From CAIVPM01 sp964615145 (lineage in GTDB: Bacteria; Bacteroidota; Bacteroidia; Chitinophagales; Chitinophagaceae), in the NCBI GenBank assembly GCA_964615145.1, contig CAZTOP010000040.1:1-25256 (forward strand): 25,256 bases of DNA, in the 5' to 3' direction. A program made the translations under genes and the position numbers. Of this stretch, positions 16,141-24,134 are shown one piece after another (the first letter of the stretch is position 1; each line of letters starts with the position of its first letter). The notes below the pieces were generated by a model. That model had not been told where the DNA came from. It was given only the letters and a program-made list of their open reading frames with translations, and did no database searches.

Positions 16141-18777
16141 TTATTTCAACTTAAACCTAGTTCCAAAGTAAATAATTCTACCGTTTACAGGACCCCAAAT
16201 TATTGAAGCATCAAAGTATTGACTAAATGGATTTTTTGCATCAACAATAAGTTGTTGTTGTGTATAAGCTGCTAAATTTTCAACTCCAACATATATATCC
16301 CATTTATTTCCAAATTGCTTTGTTATTTGTGCAGCCATTTGAAAGTAAGATGGAGAATAAGACTCAACTTGTTTATCAGTTGGATTGCTACTAGTTTTTG
16401 GCAATCTTTTACTACCAAACCACTGTGTTGTAAAATCAAATTTCCATTGACTTACTGTTTCATAACTCCAGTTAACAAAGGCTCTATGCATTGCTGTTAA
16501 AGGCTTTTGAAGCATCACACTAGAATAATCAGTTTGTACATCAAGCCAACGATATGCCAATCTTACATCCATTTTTTTAATGATTTCATAGTTCACTTCA
16601 ACTTGCAAACTATTACTAAATGACTTTCCATTTAAATTATAAAATTGAACCTGCTGTGGACTTGCATCAACATCTACTACAACTTGATTAACAAAACTTG
16701 TTCTATAAGCATCAAAACTGATACTCCCCGTTTGATTGTTTATTTTAAATTGATGTGTTAGATTAATACCAAAATTCCAGGCTTTTTCAGCGTTTAATCC
16801 ATATCCATAATTTGATGTTGTATTTAAAATATTGAACTGTCTTGAACTTACAAATAAACCTGTGTTTTCTGCAAAAATATTTGCTGTTCTAAACCCAGAG
16901 CCTACCGAAAATCTGATATTAGTTTTTGGATTAAAATCATATTTTAAATTTAATCTTGGAGTTGCTATATTGCCATATTCATTATGGTAGTCAACTCTTG
17001 CAGCAGCAATAGCTGTAAAGGATTTACTTGGTGTAAATGTGTATTCAAAAAAAACTCCAGGCACTACTTCCTTCCTTTTATAATTACTACCATTGAATGT
17101 TTCATTAAAATTATCGTTAATAAGACTAAAGCCCGTTCTGTATTTATGCGTTGTAGTTCCAATAATTGACTGATAAACTAGATTTGCATAAAAAGAATTT
17201 TGTTTACCATCGTATTTTCTAAGTCCATAATATGAATTATTTTCATAATCAATTGCCGAAAAAATGAATCCTATACTTTTATATTTTTGCTGAGGAAAAA
17301 CATACCCAATTTTACCAGTAAAAATTGTTTGTTTTACATCTATTCCAACTCCATATTTATTTGTTGTAAGTTTATCCATATTTTCATCAAAACTCTTTTC
17401 ACCTGCCAATCTTTTATCTTGAAGAATTTTGATAGAAAGTTGTGCCACCAATCCTTTTTCATCCTGATAATGCCAACGGTTTACAAGATTGATTTGATTA
17501 CCAATTGGCATATCTAAAAAACCATCTTTATTCTTATCCATTTTTAAATTTGTAGAGTTTGAATGAAGCAGCAAACCTGTACTTAAATGATTGTTTAGCT
17601 TTGCAGAAAAATTAATATTTCCCTCCAACCTTTGCATATCATTTATATAAGTATTAATAAGTAATTTTTCAGAATTAAATGGCTTTTTTTCTTCGATATT
17701 TATTTGCCCAGCAATACTTTCAAATCCATTAAACACAGAGCCTGTGCCTTTTGTAACTTGAATACTTTCTATAAAAGTTCCTGGAATAAAAGTAAGCCCA
17801 TAACTACCAGCCAACCCTCTAAGTTCTGGAGCATTTTCGGTTGTAATTTGCGTATAATTTCCAGACAATCCAAGCAATTGAATTTGCTTAATTCCGGTCA
17901 CGGCATCACTATAACTTACATCAACAGAAGGGCTAGTTTCAAAACTTTCAGATAAATTACAACAAGCAGCTTTCGTCAATTCTTTTGAACTTATATTAAG
18001 TGTATTCATCACACTTGTAGAGGCAATATAACTTGAAAAATGTTTCGAGGAAACAGTTACTTCTTTTAGTTGTGTCCCACTAGCTGCCTTTAAAATAATT
18101 TTTACATTATTAGCGTCTTTCAAAATAATTGTATCGGTTTTATAGCCAATAAACTCAATACTCAATTGCATTGGAAAAAAACCGAAAATTGCAAATACGC
18201 CAAAGCTATCTGTTAATACGCTATTTTCATTAGTTAGTGACTTTACGATAGCTTTATTAATAGGAATAAACTTTCCTTTTTTATCCTCTTCAAGTACAAT
18301 TCCTTTAACTAGTTTTTGATGAATTGAATTGTCAATTTTTGAATGAGCTGTATCAACATGATGAATAATTACTGTGTCTATTTTTAAAGATGGTGTTATA
18401 CTTTTAATGGCATCTTCAACAATTGCAGATTGAGCCTTAGGTCTTTCATAATGGCAGCACGCAGGTAAATTTTTATAAATATTATCTTTTGCTGTAAAAC
18501 CTTTTGAATCGTGCCCAACATCTGCAAGTTTTTGTTGGATAATAGATTTACTGAATTTAACACTATCGAAACTTACAGTTAATAAATTAGTTTCTTCATT
18601 CCAATTTGATTGATATACTCCCAGCTTTCTCAGGGCACCTTCAATTCTATCTTTACATTGGCCACAAGTTCCAGAGACTATAATTTTTTCAGTTTTAATA
18701 TTTTTCTTTTGTCCGTAAGACGCAACACTCAATAATAGTGTTATAACTATAATAAATTTAGTTTTCATTTTAATCAT
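16141..18777 (-). CDS. TonB-dependent receptor with N-terminal HMA domain (metal uptake)
   Basis: An 878-residue outer-membrane receptor. In order: signal peptide (about 1-22, ending SYGQ), a heavy-metal-associated domain (about 30-95) with GTCGQCKDRI as its CxxC metal site, a linker with NLPACCHYER, a carboxypeptidase-regulatory-like domain (about 160-230), a plug (about 245-365; SKELTKAACCNLSESFETSPSV, IQLLGLSGNYTQI, GTGSVFNGFESIAGQINIE) and a beta-barrel ending GTRFKLK. TonB receptors import scarce ligands across the outer membrane using energy from TonB-ExbBD. The HMA domain would sit in the periplasm next to the plug. Copper or a related soft metal is the likely ligand (inference). Start ATG 18777; ATG 18768 is equally possible. 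Downstream of a small Cys-rich protein, 66 bp apart, probably one operon. Confidence 0.9.
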   Translation of the reverse strand: MIKMKTKFIIVITLLLSVASYGQKKNIKTEKIIVSGTCGQCKDRIEGALRKLGVYQSNWNEETNLLTVSFDSVKFSKSIIQQKLADVGHDSKGFTAKDNIYKNLPACCHYERPKAQSAIVEDAIKSITPSLKIDTVIIHHVDTAHSKIDNSIHQKLVKGIVLEEDKKGKFIPINKAIVKSLTNENSVLTDSFGVFAIFGFFPMQLSIEFIGYKTDTIILKDANNVKIILKAASGTQLKEVTVSSKHFSSYIASTSVMNTLNISSKELTKAACCNLSESFETSPSVDVSYSDAVTGIKQIQLLGLSGNYTQITTENAPELRGLAGSYGLTFIPGTFIESIQVTKGTGSVFNGFESIAGQINIEEKKPFNSEKLLINTYINDMQRLEGNINFSAKLNNHLSTGLLLHSNSTNLKMDKNKDGFLDMPIGNQINLVNRWHYQDEKGLVAQLSIKILQDKRLAGEKSFDENMDKLTTNKYGVGIDVKQTIFTGKIGYVFPQQKYKSIGFIFSAIDYENNSYYGLRKYDGKQNSFYANLVYQSIIGTTTHKYRTGFSLINDNFNETFNGSNYKRKEVVPGVFFEYTFTPSKSFTAIAAARVDYHNEYGNIATPRLNLKYDFNPKTNIRFSVGSGFRTANIFAENTGLFVSSRQFNILNTTSNYGYGLNAEKAWNFGINLTHQFKINNQTGSISFDAYRTSFVNQVVVDVDASPQQVQFYNLNGKSFSNSLQVEVNYEIIKKMDVRLAYRWLDVQTDYSSVMLQKPLTAMHRAFVNWSYETVSQWKFDFTTQWFGSKRLPKTSSNPTDKQVESYSPSYFQMAAQITKQFGNKWDIYVGVENLAAYTQQQLIVDAKNPFSQYFDASIIWGPVNGRIIYFGTRFKLK

Positions 18778-18801
18778 TTAGATATAATAAAATAGTAACC
18801 A

Positions 18802-18822
18802 TACAACTTTAGTATAGTTGTA
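18802..18822. repeat. Hairpin between the small Cys-rich gene and HMA receptor gene
   Basis: TACAACT (18802-18808) and AGTTGTA (18816-18822) form a 7-bp stem with a 7-base loop in the 66-bp intercistronic gap. It could adjust the expression ratio of the two genes, but it is short and AT-rich. Confidence 0.4.
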
Positions 18823-18843
18823 AGTAATGGATATTAAATCATT

Positions 18844-19224
18844 CTAAATTCTAAACACACAAAAAAGGATATTCCTTTGGGGATAATAATTTGGAGGAGG
18901 TCTTTTGTATAATTGTACAACAATCTCTCGTTGTGTAAAGCTATTTATGGAATAATCATTGAACTGAGAAAGAGTGGCAAATAAAGGTTCACAAAAATTG
19001 CACTTTACATCATCTGCAGTTTTATGATCTGTTTTAAGTTTTACACTTACTTTTTCGTTTTTACAGCAGCCTTTTTTCTTGGTTCCTTTGCAGTCTTTAT
19101 TGTTTTCTTGAGTAGCAAAGGAAATTGTTTTCAATTTGCCACAACAATAAAAATAATTCATATTCACACCTAACGATGCAATGGAATATGAGCACAAAAT
19201 TAATATAACTAAAAGCTTTTTCAA
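18844..19224 (-). CDS. Small secreted Cys-rich protein, HYC_CC_PP type
   Basis: A 126-residue exported protein. Signal peptide or anchor KKLLVILILCSYSIASLGV, then NMNYFYCCGK (cysteines 27-28, the YC motif), KKKGCCKNEK (53-54, the CC motif), KCNFCEP (CxxC, 75-78) and YKRPPPNY (109-111, the PP motif), so it fits the family called HYC_CC_PP in Bacteroidota. Paired cysteines suggest metal binding in the periplasm (inference). It directly precedes the HMA-TonB receptor on the same strand. Start is TTG 19224: an in-frame stop lies six codons upstream and no ATG is available. A TAATTCTG box six bases before it suggests a leaderless message. Confidence 0.82.
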   Translation of the reverse strand: MKKLLVILILCSYSIASLGVNMNYFYCCGKLKTISFATQENNKDCKGTKKKGCCKNEKVSVKLKTDHKTADDVKCNFCEPLFATLSQFNDYSINSFTQREIVVQLYKRPPPNYYPQRNILFCVFRI

Positions 19225-19229
19225 CTTTG

Positions 19230-19258
19230 CAGAATTACGTTATATGAGCATATTTCAA
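19230..19258 (-). promoter_or_regulatory. Promoter of the Cys-rich protein / HMA receptor operon
   Basis: On the minus strand: TTG (19256-19258), 18 bases, TAATTCTG (19230-19237), one mismatch from TAnnTTTG. The box ends six bases before the TTG start, so transcription would begin about at the start codon. Confidence 0.5.
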
Positions 19259-19285
19259 CACATTAAGTATGATTTAACAAAAAAA

Positions 19286-19306
19286 TATGATATGAGTTTT
19301 ATCATA
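19286..19306. promoter_or_regulatory. Inverted repeat in the divergent spacer (operator candidate)
   Basis: TATGATA (19286-19292) and TATCATA (19300-19306) flank a 7-base spacer between the Cys-rich protein gene and the universal stress gene. The TGATA...TATCA symmetry is reminiscent of Fur-type boxes, but spacing differs and in AT-rich DNA it may be chance. Confidence 0.35.
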
Positions 19307-19327
19307 AATTAAAAGAGCACACTTGAG

Positions 19328-19335
19328 TAACTTTA
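19328..19335 (+). promoter_or_regulatory. Candidate -7 box of the stress-protein gene (TAACTTTA)
   Basis: One mismatch from TAnnTTTG, 19 bases before the ATG at 19355. Confidence 0.35.
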
Positions 19336-19354
19336 CAAAAACAAAAAAATAATT

Positions 19355-20185
19355 ATGAAAACTATTCTTGTACCCACTGATTTTTCTGCTACTGCAATGA
19401 ACGCAGCAGACTATGCAATTGGATTTGCAAAGCAAATGAATATCGATAAAATTATTTTATATAATTCGTGGCAGCCTATAACTATTGCCGACCCAATGGC
19501 AACATTAATTGTTTCTGAAATTGATTCAATCAAAACAGCAAGTTTATCTCAATTAGACAAAGAAATTGACAGACTTAAAACATTTTGCCCAATCCATATT
19601 CAATTAGAGGCTATCTCAGATATGCATACTTTAACTACTGGGCTTGAAGAGTTATGCAAATCGAAAACAATTGAGTACATTATTATGGGTATTACTGGCG
19701 GAGATAGTTTTGAAGAAAAATTAATGGGGAGCAACACAATTACAGTTTCTCAAATTGTTGAAGTGCCTGTGATTATTGTGCCACGTGAATGTGAGTTTAA
19801 ACTTATTACAAAAGCAATGTTATTATCAGATTTTAAAAATATTGACACCACATTGCCAGAAAAACCAATCACAAATTTTTTAAATGCTGCAATGCCTTTG
19901 TTGGAAGTAATAAATTTTGATCCAAATTTTGATAGAGAAAAAGATGAAGCAGCCTTTGAAAAATTCTTCTTGAATGATTTGTTCAGAAAATATGTTCCTG
20001 AATATAAATATTCGCTCAGAAATGATTTTGAAGATGCGGTAAACGAATTTGCAGAAAATGATAATGTTCAAATAATTATTTGTATTTCAAAAAAACATAG
20101 CTGGCTTTTCAACATATTCAATACTTCTCATACACAAAGATTAGCTTTCCATACAACCGTTCCATTAATGGTTATTCATTCGTAA
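19355..20185 (+). CDS. Tandem-domain universal stress protein
   Basis: A 276-residue cytoplasmic protein with two Usp folds. The first (1-145) begins MKTILVPTDFSATAMNAADYA and carries the ATP-binding pattern GxxG-x9-GS (GITG, nine residues, GS) followed by VPVIIVP. The second (about 150-276) ends AFHTTVPLMVIHS but lacks the GxxG loop, so probably only the first binds nucleotide, as in other tandem Usps. Such proteins modulate stress survival; no specific target can be named. It stands between the two metal-uptake modules, divergent from the first, and its stop is 17 bases before a large palindrome that may end its transcript. Confidence 0.88.
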   Translation: MKTILVPTDFSATAMNAADYAIGFAKQMNIDKIILYNSWQPITIADPMATLIVSEIDSIKTASLSQLDKEIDRLKTFCPIHIQLEAISDMHTLTTGLEELCKSKTIEYIIMGITGGDSFEEKLMGSNTITVSQIVEVPVIIVPRECEFKLITKAMLLSDFKNIDTTLPEKPITNFLNAAMPLLEVINFDPNFDREKDEAAFEKFFLNDLFRKYVPEYKYSLRNDFEDAVNEFAENDNVQIIICISKKHSWLFNIFNTSHTQRLAFHTTVPLMVIHS

Positions 20186-20201
20186 AACAATCAATCAACT
20201 G

Positions 20202-20244
20202 TATTCACGTATAGCAAATGTTATACATTTGCTATACGTGAATA
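20202..20244. promoter_or_regulatory. 43-bp palindrome overlapping a promoter (operator or terminator)
   Basis: The arm TATTCACGTATAGCAAATG (20202-20220) is the perfect reverse complement of 20226-20244, with a 5-base TTATA centre. TACATTTG (20224-20231, plus strand) lies inside it, only 7 bases before the GTG start of the next gene, so the expected transcript start falls in the right arm. As DNA it is an ideal site for a dimeric repressor controlling the downstream metal module. As RNA it could only form in read-through from the stress-protein gene, where it would be a terminator-like hairpin with a poor T tract. Confidence 0.8.
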
Positions 20245-20579
20245 ACAATTTTATTATAAGAAAAATTGGTGCTGCATTTTTAATGCTGATTTTCTTTTTT
20301 GGTGTAACTCCAAAAAAGTTTCTTCACGATTCTATTACACAACATCAACACACAAAAACTTTTGTTCAAAAATGTTCCCATCATCATATTAACATTATTG
20401 CAGCAGGCTATAATTGCCAACTTGATAATTTAGTTGTTGATATACCTTTTGAAATTGTTTTTGTACCCACTTTCCTTTTTTCAGATAACTATTACATTGC
20501 TCATCAATGTAAGTTGTTTGAACAAAAAATTAGTGCAACTTTTTATATTGCATTACTCAGGGGACCTCCTACTTGCTAA
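20238..20579 (+). CDS. Small exported His/Cys-rich protein ending LRGPP
   Basis: A 113-residue protein of no firmly recognised family. It has a basic N-terminus and hydrophobic helix (RKIGAAFLMLIFFFGV), then a His-rich stretch (LHDSITQHQHTK, then KCSHHHIN), a cysteine in GYNCQLDN, another in HQCKLFE, and the tail FYIALLRGPPTC. The (R)xPP tail recalls DUF2946 proteins of copper loci and the PP motif of HYC_CC_PP proteins. I infer a periplasmic metal-handling accessory of the receptor 71 bp downstream. Start: the frame opens at TTG 20229, but that lies inside the TACATTTG promoter box; GTG 20238 coincides with the expected transcript start and gives a good signal peptide. Confidence 0.68.
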   Translation: MNNNFIIRKIGAAFLMLIFFFGVTPKKFLHDSITQHQHTKTFVQKCSHHHINIIAAGYNCQLDNLVVDIPFEIVFVPTFLFSDNYYIAHQCKLFEQKISATFYIALLRGPPTC

Positions 20580-20600
20580 TTTTCCAAGCATTTTTATTTG

Positions 20601-20618
20601 CAAACTATTAGTAGTTTG
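20601..20618. repeat. Hairpin between the His-rich gene and second receptor gene
   Basis: CAAACTA (20601-20607) and TAGTTTG (20612-20618) form a 7-bp stem with a 4-base loop in the 71-bp gap, at the same relative place as the hairpin in the other metal module. Confidence 0.4.
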
Positions 20619-20650
20619 TTCTATCCATTTAACTTTTTAATTAAATAATT

Positions 20651-23062
20651 ATGAAGCGTATTCTTATATTCATATCAATTATCATATCCATTCCATCATT
20701 TTCAAAAAATATTTTTGAATCCAAAATAAAATCTACACTCAGTGGAATTATTACTGATGGAAAAAATAAACAACCACTTGAGGGTGCATCTATTATTGTT
20801 CACGATGCAAAAACAGGAGCCATTAGTAAAAAAGATGGCAGTTATGCAACATCATCATTTCCCTCTGGAAAATATTTGGTAGAAGTATCTTATCAAGGTT
20901 ATGCAAGCATTATTGAAACCATTGAAATTAGTGGGAATACTAAAAAAGATTTTGCATTAGTTGAGTCTGTTGTAGAACAAGAAGCTGTTACAGTAACAGG
21001 TACAACTTCTGCAACAAAAATAAAACTTACACCACAACCTGTTGTAATCATCTCGAAAAAAGATTTAAACCAAACTGCATCAACTAACATTATAGAAGCT
21101 TTATCAAAAACTGTTTCTGGGCTATCAATTCTTACTACAGGACCAGCGATTGCCAAGCCTGTTATTCGTGGTTTGGGATACAATAGAATGGTAACAATTA
21201 ATGATGGCATTAGGCAAGAAGGACAACAATGGGGCGATGAACACGGCATTGAAATAGATGAAGCAAGTGTTCAAAAAGCTGAAGTTTTAAAAGGTCCTGC
21301 ATCTTTAATGTATGGCAGTGATGCAATGGCTGGTGTTTTAAACTTAATTTCAAATCAACCCATACAACAAGGAACTATTAAGTCAAATATTAATGTAGGT
21401 TATTTAGATAATAATAAAGCCTATACCGTTAATGCAAACATAGCTGGACATTTACTAAATGGTTTCAATTGGAATGTATATAGCAGCTATAAAAGTGCAG
21501 GTGACTATCAAAATAAATATGATGAAAAAGTATTCAATAGCAGATATAAAGAACAAAATTTTGGAGGTTATATTGGCATTAACAAACATTGGGGCTATAG
21601 CCATTTATTAGTTAGTAGTTTCAATCAAAAAATTGGATTGATTGAAGGTGCAAGAGATGCTACAACTGGTAAATTTATAGCATTTTCAGGCACTCCACAA
21701 GAACACATAGCTACAATGGAAGAGTTAAATAGTCGTGATTTTTTTACACCTTATCAACAAATCAATCATTTTAAAATAGGGTTGGATAACAATATCAATT
21801 TGAAAAAAGGGAGGCTTAATTTTAATATTGCTTTTCAAGAAAATAAGCGTAGAGAATTTGGAGACAATCTAACACCCAACAACCCTAATCTTTTTTTTGA
21901 CTTAAAAACTATCAACTATAATTTACAGTATCATTTACAAGAAAATAATGGTTGGAAAACAAGTGTTGGAATCAATGGAATGCAACAACAAAATAAAAAT
22001 CTTGCTACAGAAGTTCTGATTCCTGAATACAACCAATTTGATATAGGTGCATTTATTGTAACTCAAAAAACATTTAATAAATTAAATGTAACAAGTGGCA
22101 TTCGTGCAGATTATAGGAACCTTGCCACTAAAGAATTTCAAGAGGCTGGAAGTATTCGTTTTACTGCATTCAACAAAAATTTTACCAACTTTACTGGCAG
22201 CATTGGAGCTAGTTATTTAGCCAACGAAAAACTAACTTTAAAGCTAAATATTGCAAGAGGTTTTAGAGCTCCAAATGTGAGTGAGTTGAGCAGCAATGGT
22301 GCACACGAAGGCACAAATAGATATGAATATGGCAATGATAAATTACAATCAGAAACATCCTTTCAAATAGATGCAGGAGCAGAGTTAAATACTGAACACG
22401 TTAGTCTTTCTGTAAATACATTTTACAATGTAATTAACAACTATGTTTTTTATAGTAAGCTGGGCTCTAAAAATGGTGGCGATTCATTGGTAGATGTTGG
22501 TGGAAATTTAATTACAGCTTTTCAATTCAATCAATCAAATGCAGTATTGATAGGCTTTGAAGCAAATCTTGATATTCATCCACACCCATTAGACTGGCTG
22601 CATTTTGAAAATAGTTTCTCGTATGTACGGGGTCAATTTTCTAATGATTTTAATGGCTCAAAAAATCTACCTTTTATGCCACAACCAAGATTGTTAAGTG
22701 AGTTAAAAGGGGAGTTTAAAAAGTTTGGAAAATATTTTAGAAACACTTATTTAAAACTTGAAGCAGATAATTTTCTTGCACAAAAAAACATCTTTACATC
22801 TTATAATACCGAAACAGAAACTCCGGCTTACACCCTTATCAATATTGGATTTGGTAGCGATATTGTCGTTAATAAAAAGAAGCGTTGCAGCATTTTTATT
22901 AGCTTAAATAACCTTGCTGATATTGCTTACCAAAATCACTTGAGTAGATTAAAATACACTGATGTAAATAATACAACTGGCAGAATGGGTGTTTTTAATA
23001 TGGGCAGAAATTTGAGTATTAAAGTTAATGTGCCTTTGAATTTTCAGTTAAAACAATTATAG
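20651..23062 (+). CDS. TonB-dependent receptor, probable metal or metallophore uptake
   Basis: An 803-residue outer-membrane receptor: signal peptide (1-18, ending PSFS), carboxypeptidase-regulatory-like domain (about 30-110; SGIITDGKNKQPLEGASIIV), plug (about 125-240; VIRGLGYNRMVTINDGIRQ, GQQWGDEHGIEID, KGPASLMYGSDAMAGVLNLI) and a 22-stranded-type beta-barrel with ARGFRAPNVSELSSNGAHEG and a final strand near NLSIKVNVPLNF. The His/Asp/Glu-rich plug loop GDEHGIEIDE is similar in style to ZnuD-like zinc receptors, so zinc or copper is plausible, but the ligand is not proven. Second gene of the module led by the His-rich protein; convergent with the substrate-binding lipoprotein gene, 8 bp apart. 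Confidence 0.9.
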   Translation: MKRILIFISIIISIPSFSKNIFESKIKSTLSGIITDGKNKQPLEGASIIVHDAKTGAISKKDGSYATSSFPSGKYLVEVSYQGYASIIETIEISGNTKKDFALVESVVEQEAVTVTGTTSATKIKLTPQPVVIISKKDLNQTASTNIIEALSKTVSGLSILTTGPAIAKPVIRGLGYNRMVTINDGIRQEGQQWGDEHGIEIDEASVQKAEVLKGPASLMYGSDAMAGVLNLISNQPIQQGTIKSNINVGYLDNNKAYTVNANIAGHLLNGFNWNVYSSYKSAGDYQNKYDEKVFNSRYKEQNFGGYIGINKHWGYSHLLVSSFNQKIGLIEGARDATTGKFIAFSGTPQEHIATMEELNSRDFFTPYQQINHFKIGLDNNINLKKGRLNFNIAFQENKRREFGDNLTPNNPNLFFDLKTINYNLQYHLQENNGWKTSVGINGMQQQNKNLATEVLIPEYNQFDIGAFIVTQKTFNKLNVTSGIRADYRNLATKEFQEAGSIRFTAFNKNFTNFTGSIGASYLANEKLTLKLNIARGFRAPNVSELSSNGAHEGTNRYEYGNDKLQSETSFQIDAGAELNTEHVSLSVNTFYNVINNYVFYSKLGSKNGGDSLVDVGGNLITAFQFNQSNAVLIGFEANLDIHPHPLDWLHFENSFSYVRGQFSNDFNGSKNLPFMPQPRLLSELKGEFKKFGKYFRNTYLKLEADNFLAQKNIFTSYNTETETPAYTLINIGFGSDIVVNKKKRCSIFISLNNLADIAYQNHLSRLKYTDVNNTTGRMGVFNMGRNLSIKVNVPLNFQLKQL

Positions 23063-23070
23063 GAAAAGTA

Positions 23071-24024
23071 TTACTTTATAAGTTCAAAACTATTATCAAC
23101 AGTAATATTAAATTGTTTACAAACAGTAGGATTATAAACTTTCTTTCTAGTTTTTACCATCTCCCAATGCAATCCATTGGGAGATTTATTTTTTAAAAAT
23201 AATGCAGCTTGTTCTCCTGCCTGATAGCCCCATTGATACATATCTGCACCATAAGCTGCTACAGCACCACGAGCCACCAAGCCTGACTCGCTAGTAAATA
23301 CAGGCACTTTAGCATTATTGCAAGATTTTATTATAGTTTCAAAAGATGCAAAAACTACATTATCTGGATTAGCAAAAAAAGCATCAATATTTTTAGATAA
23401 TAAAGATTGTGTAACCAACTGAGCATCGGCACTTGTGTTTACTGGCAATGCTACAAGCTCTATTTGCAACAACGCTGCTAAAGATTTAATTTGACTCAGG
23501 GCCTCAATACTTTGAAGTTCGCTCTGGTTATAAATCATACCAACTTTCAAATTGCTTTTTTTTGTTAATAGTTGTGGTATCAATCTAAAAGAAGTATCAA
23601 TATAATTTAGGTCTTCCCCTACTCCAAATAAGTTAATAGGTATTTTACCATCTTTATTATTCAATTTCATTAATTCTGGCTTTGGAGATACCATCATAAA
23701 AACAGGAATATCTTTAATGTTTTGCAATGCAGCAACAGTAGGTGTTGTAGGGCAAGTAGCTATTAAAGTTGGTTGTTGACTTTTATAGTATTGAATTATT
23801 TGATTCAAAGTAATATCGCTGCCTTGTGCATTTCTGTATAAAAAATTAATGGTTTTTTTGTTTTCGCTAAAACCATTCTTATCTAAAGCATCTAAAAAAC
23901 CTTGCTTAGCCTTACCAATGGTATTATCTTCAAAAGCATCAACAAAAGCAACCGTTGGAAGATTATTTTTAGATGTACATCCAATAAAGGAAAAAGTAAA
24001 AAAGAAAATGAAAATATTTTTCAT
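23071..24024 (-). CDS. ABC transporter substrate-binding lipoprotein (COG2984-like)
   Basis: A 317-residue exported lipoprotein: hydrophobic signal with lipobox FIGC (Cys16), then a type I periplasmic-binding fold with LPTVAFVDAFEDNTIGKAKQGFLDAL, QPTLIATCPTTPTVAAL, NLKVGMIYNQSE, VPVFTSESGLVARGAVAAYGADMYQWGYQAGEQA. This is the ABC_sub_bind family, whose members bind small solutes such as tryptophan or other amino acids and purine-like ligands. The usual permease and ATPase genes are not next to it in this window, so it is an orphan here, with partners elsewhere or a sensing role. Start ATG 24024; no good promoter box seen. Confidence 0.87.
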   Translation of the reverse strand: MKNIFIFFFTFSFIGCTSKNNLPTVAFVDAFEDNTIGKAKQGFLDALDKNGFSENKKTINFLYRNAQGSDITLNQIIQYYKSQQPTLIATCPTTPTVAALQNIKDIPVFMMVSPKPELMKLNNKDGKIPINLFGVGEDLNYIDTSFRLIPQLLTKKSNLKVGMIYNQSELQSIEALSQIKSLAALLQIELVALPVNTSADAQLVTQSLLSKNIDAFFANPDNVVFASFETIIKSCNNAKVPVFTSESGLVARGAVAAYGADMYQWGYQAGEQAALFLKNKSPNGLHWEMVKTRKKVYNPTVCKQFNITVDNSFELIK

Positions 24025-24084
24025 AGCATTAATTTTTAGATGTTTTGTTTTAGTTATATAATTTTTTGGGATCTATTACATTAC

Positions 24085-24114
24085 TTGCTTTATATGGAAC
24101 AACGTTTACATTTG
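24085..24114 (+). promoter_or_regulatory. gpsA promoter (TTG-N19-TACATTTG)
   Basis: TTG at 24085-24087, 19 bases, then TACATTTG at 24107-24114, close to the ideal Bacteroidota arrangement. Expected transcript start is about 14 bases before the ATG at 24135. Confidence 0.7.
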
Positions 24115-24134
24115 TAAAAACAAATATAGCGTCT

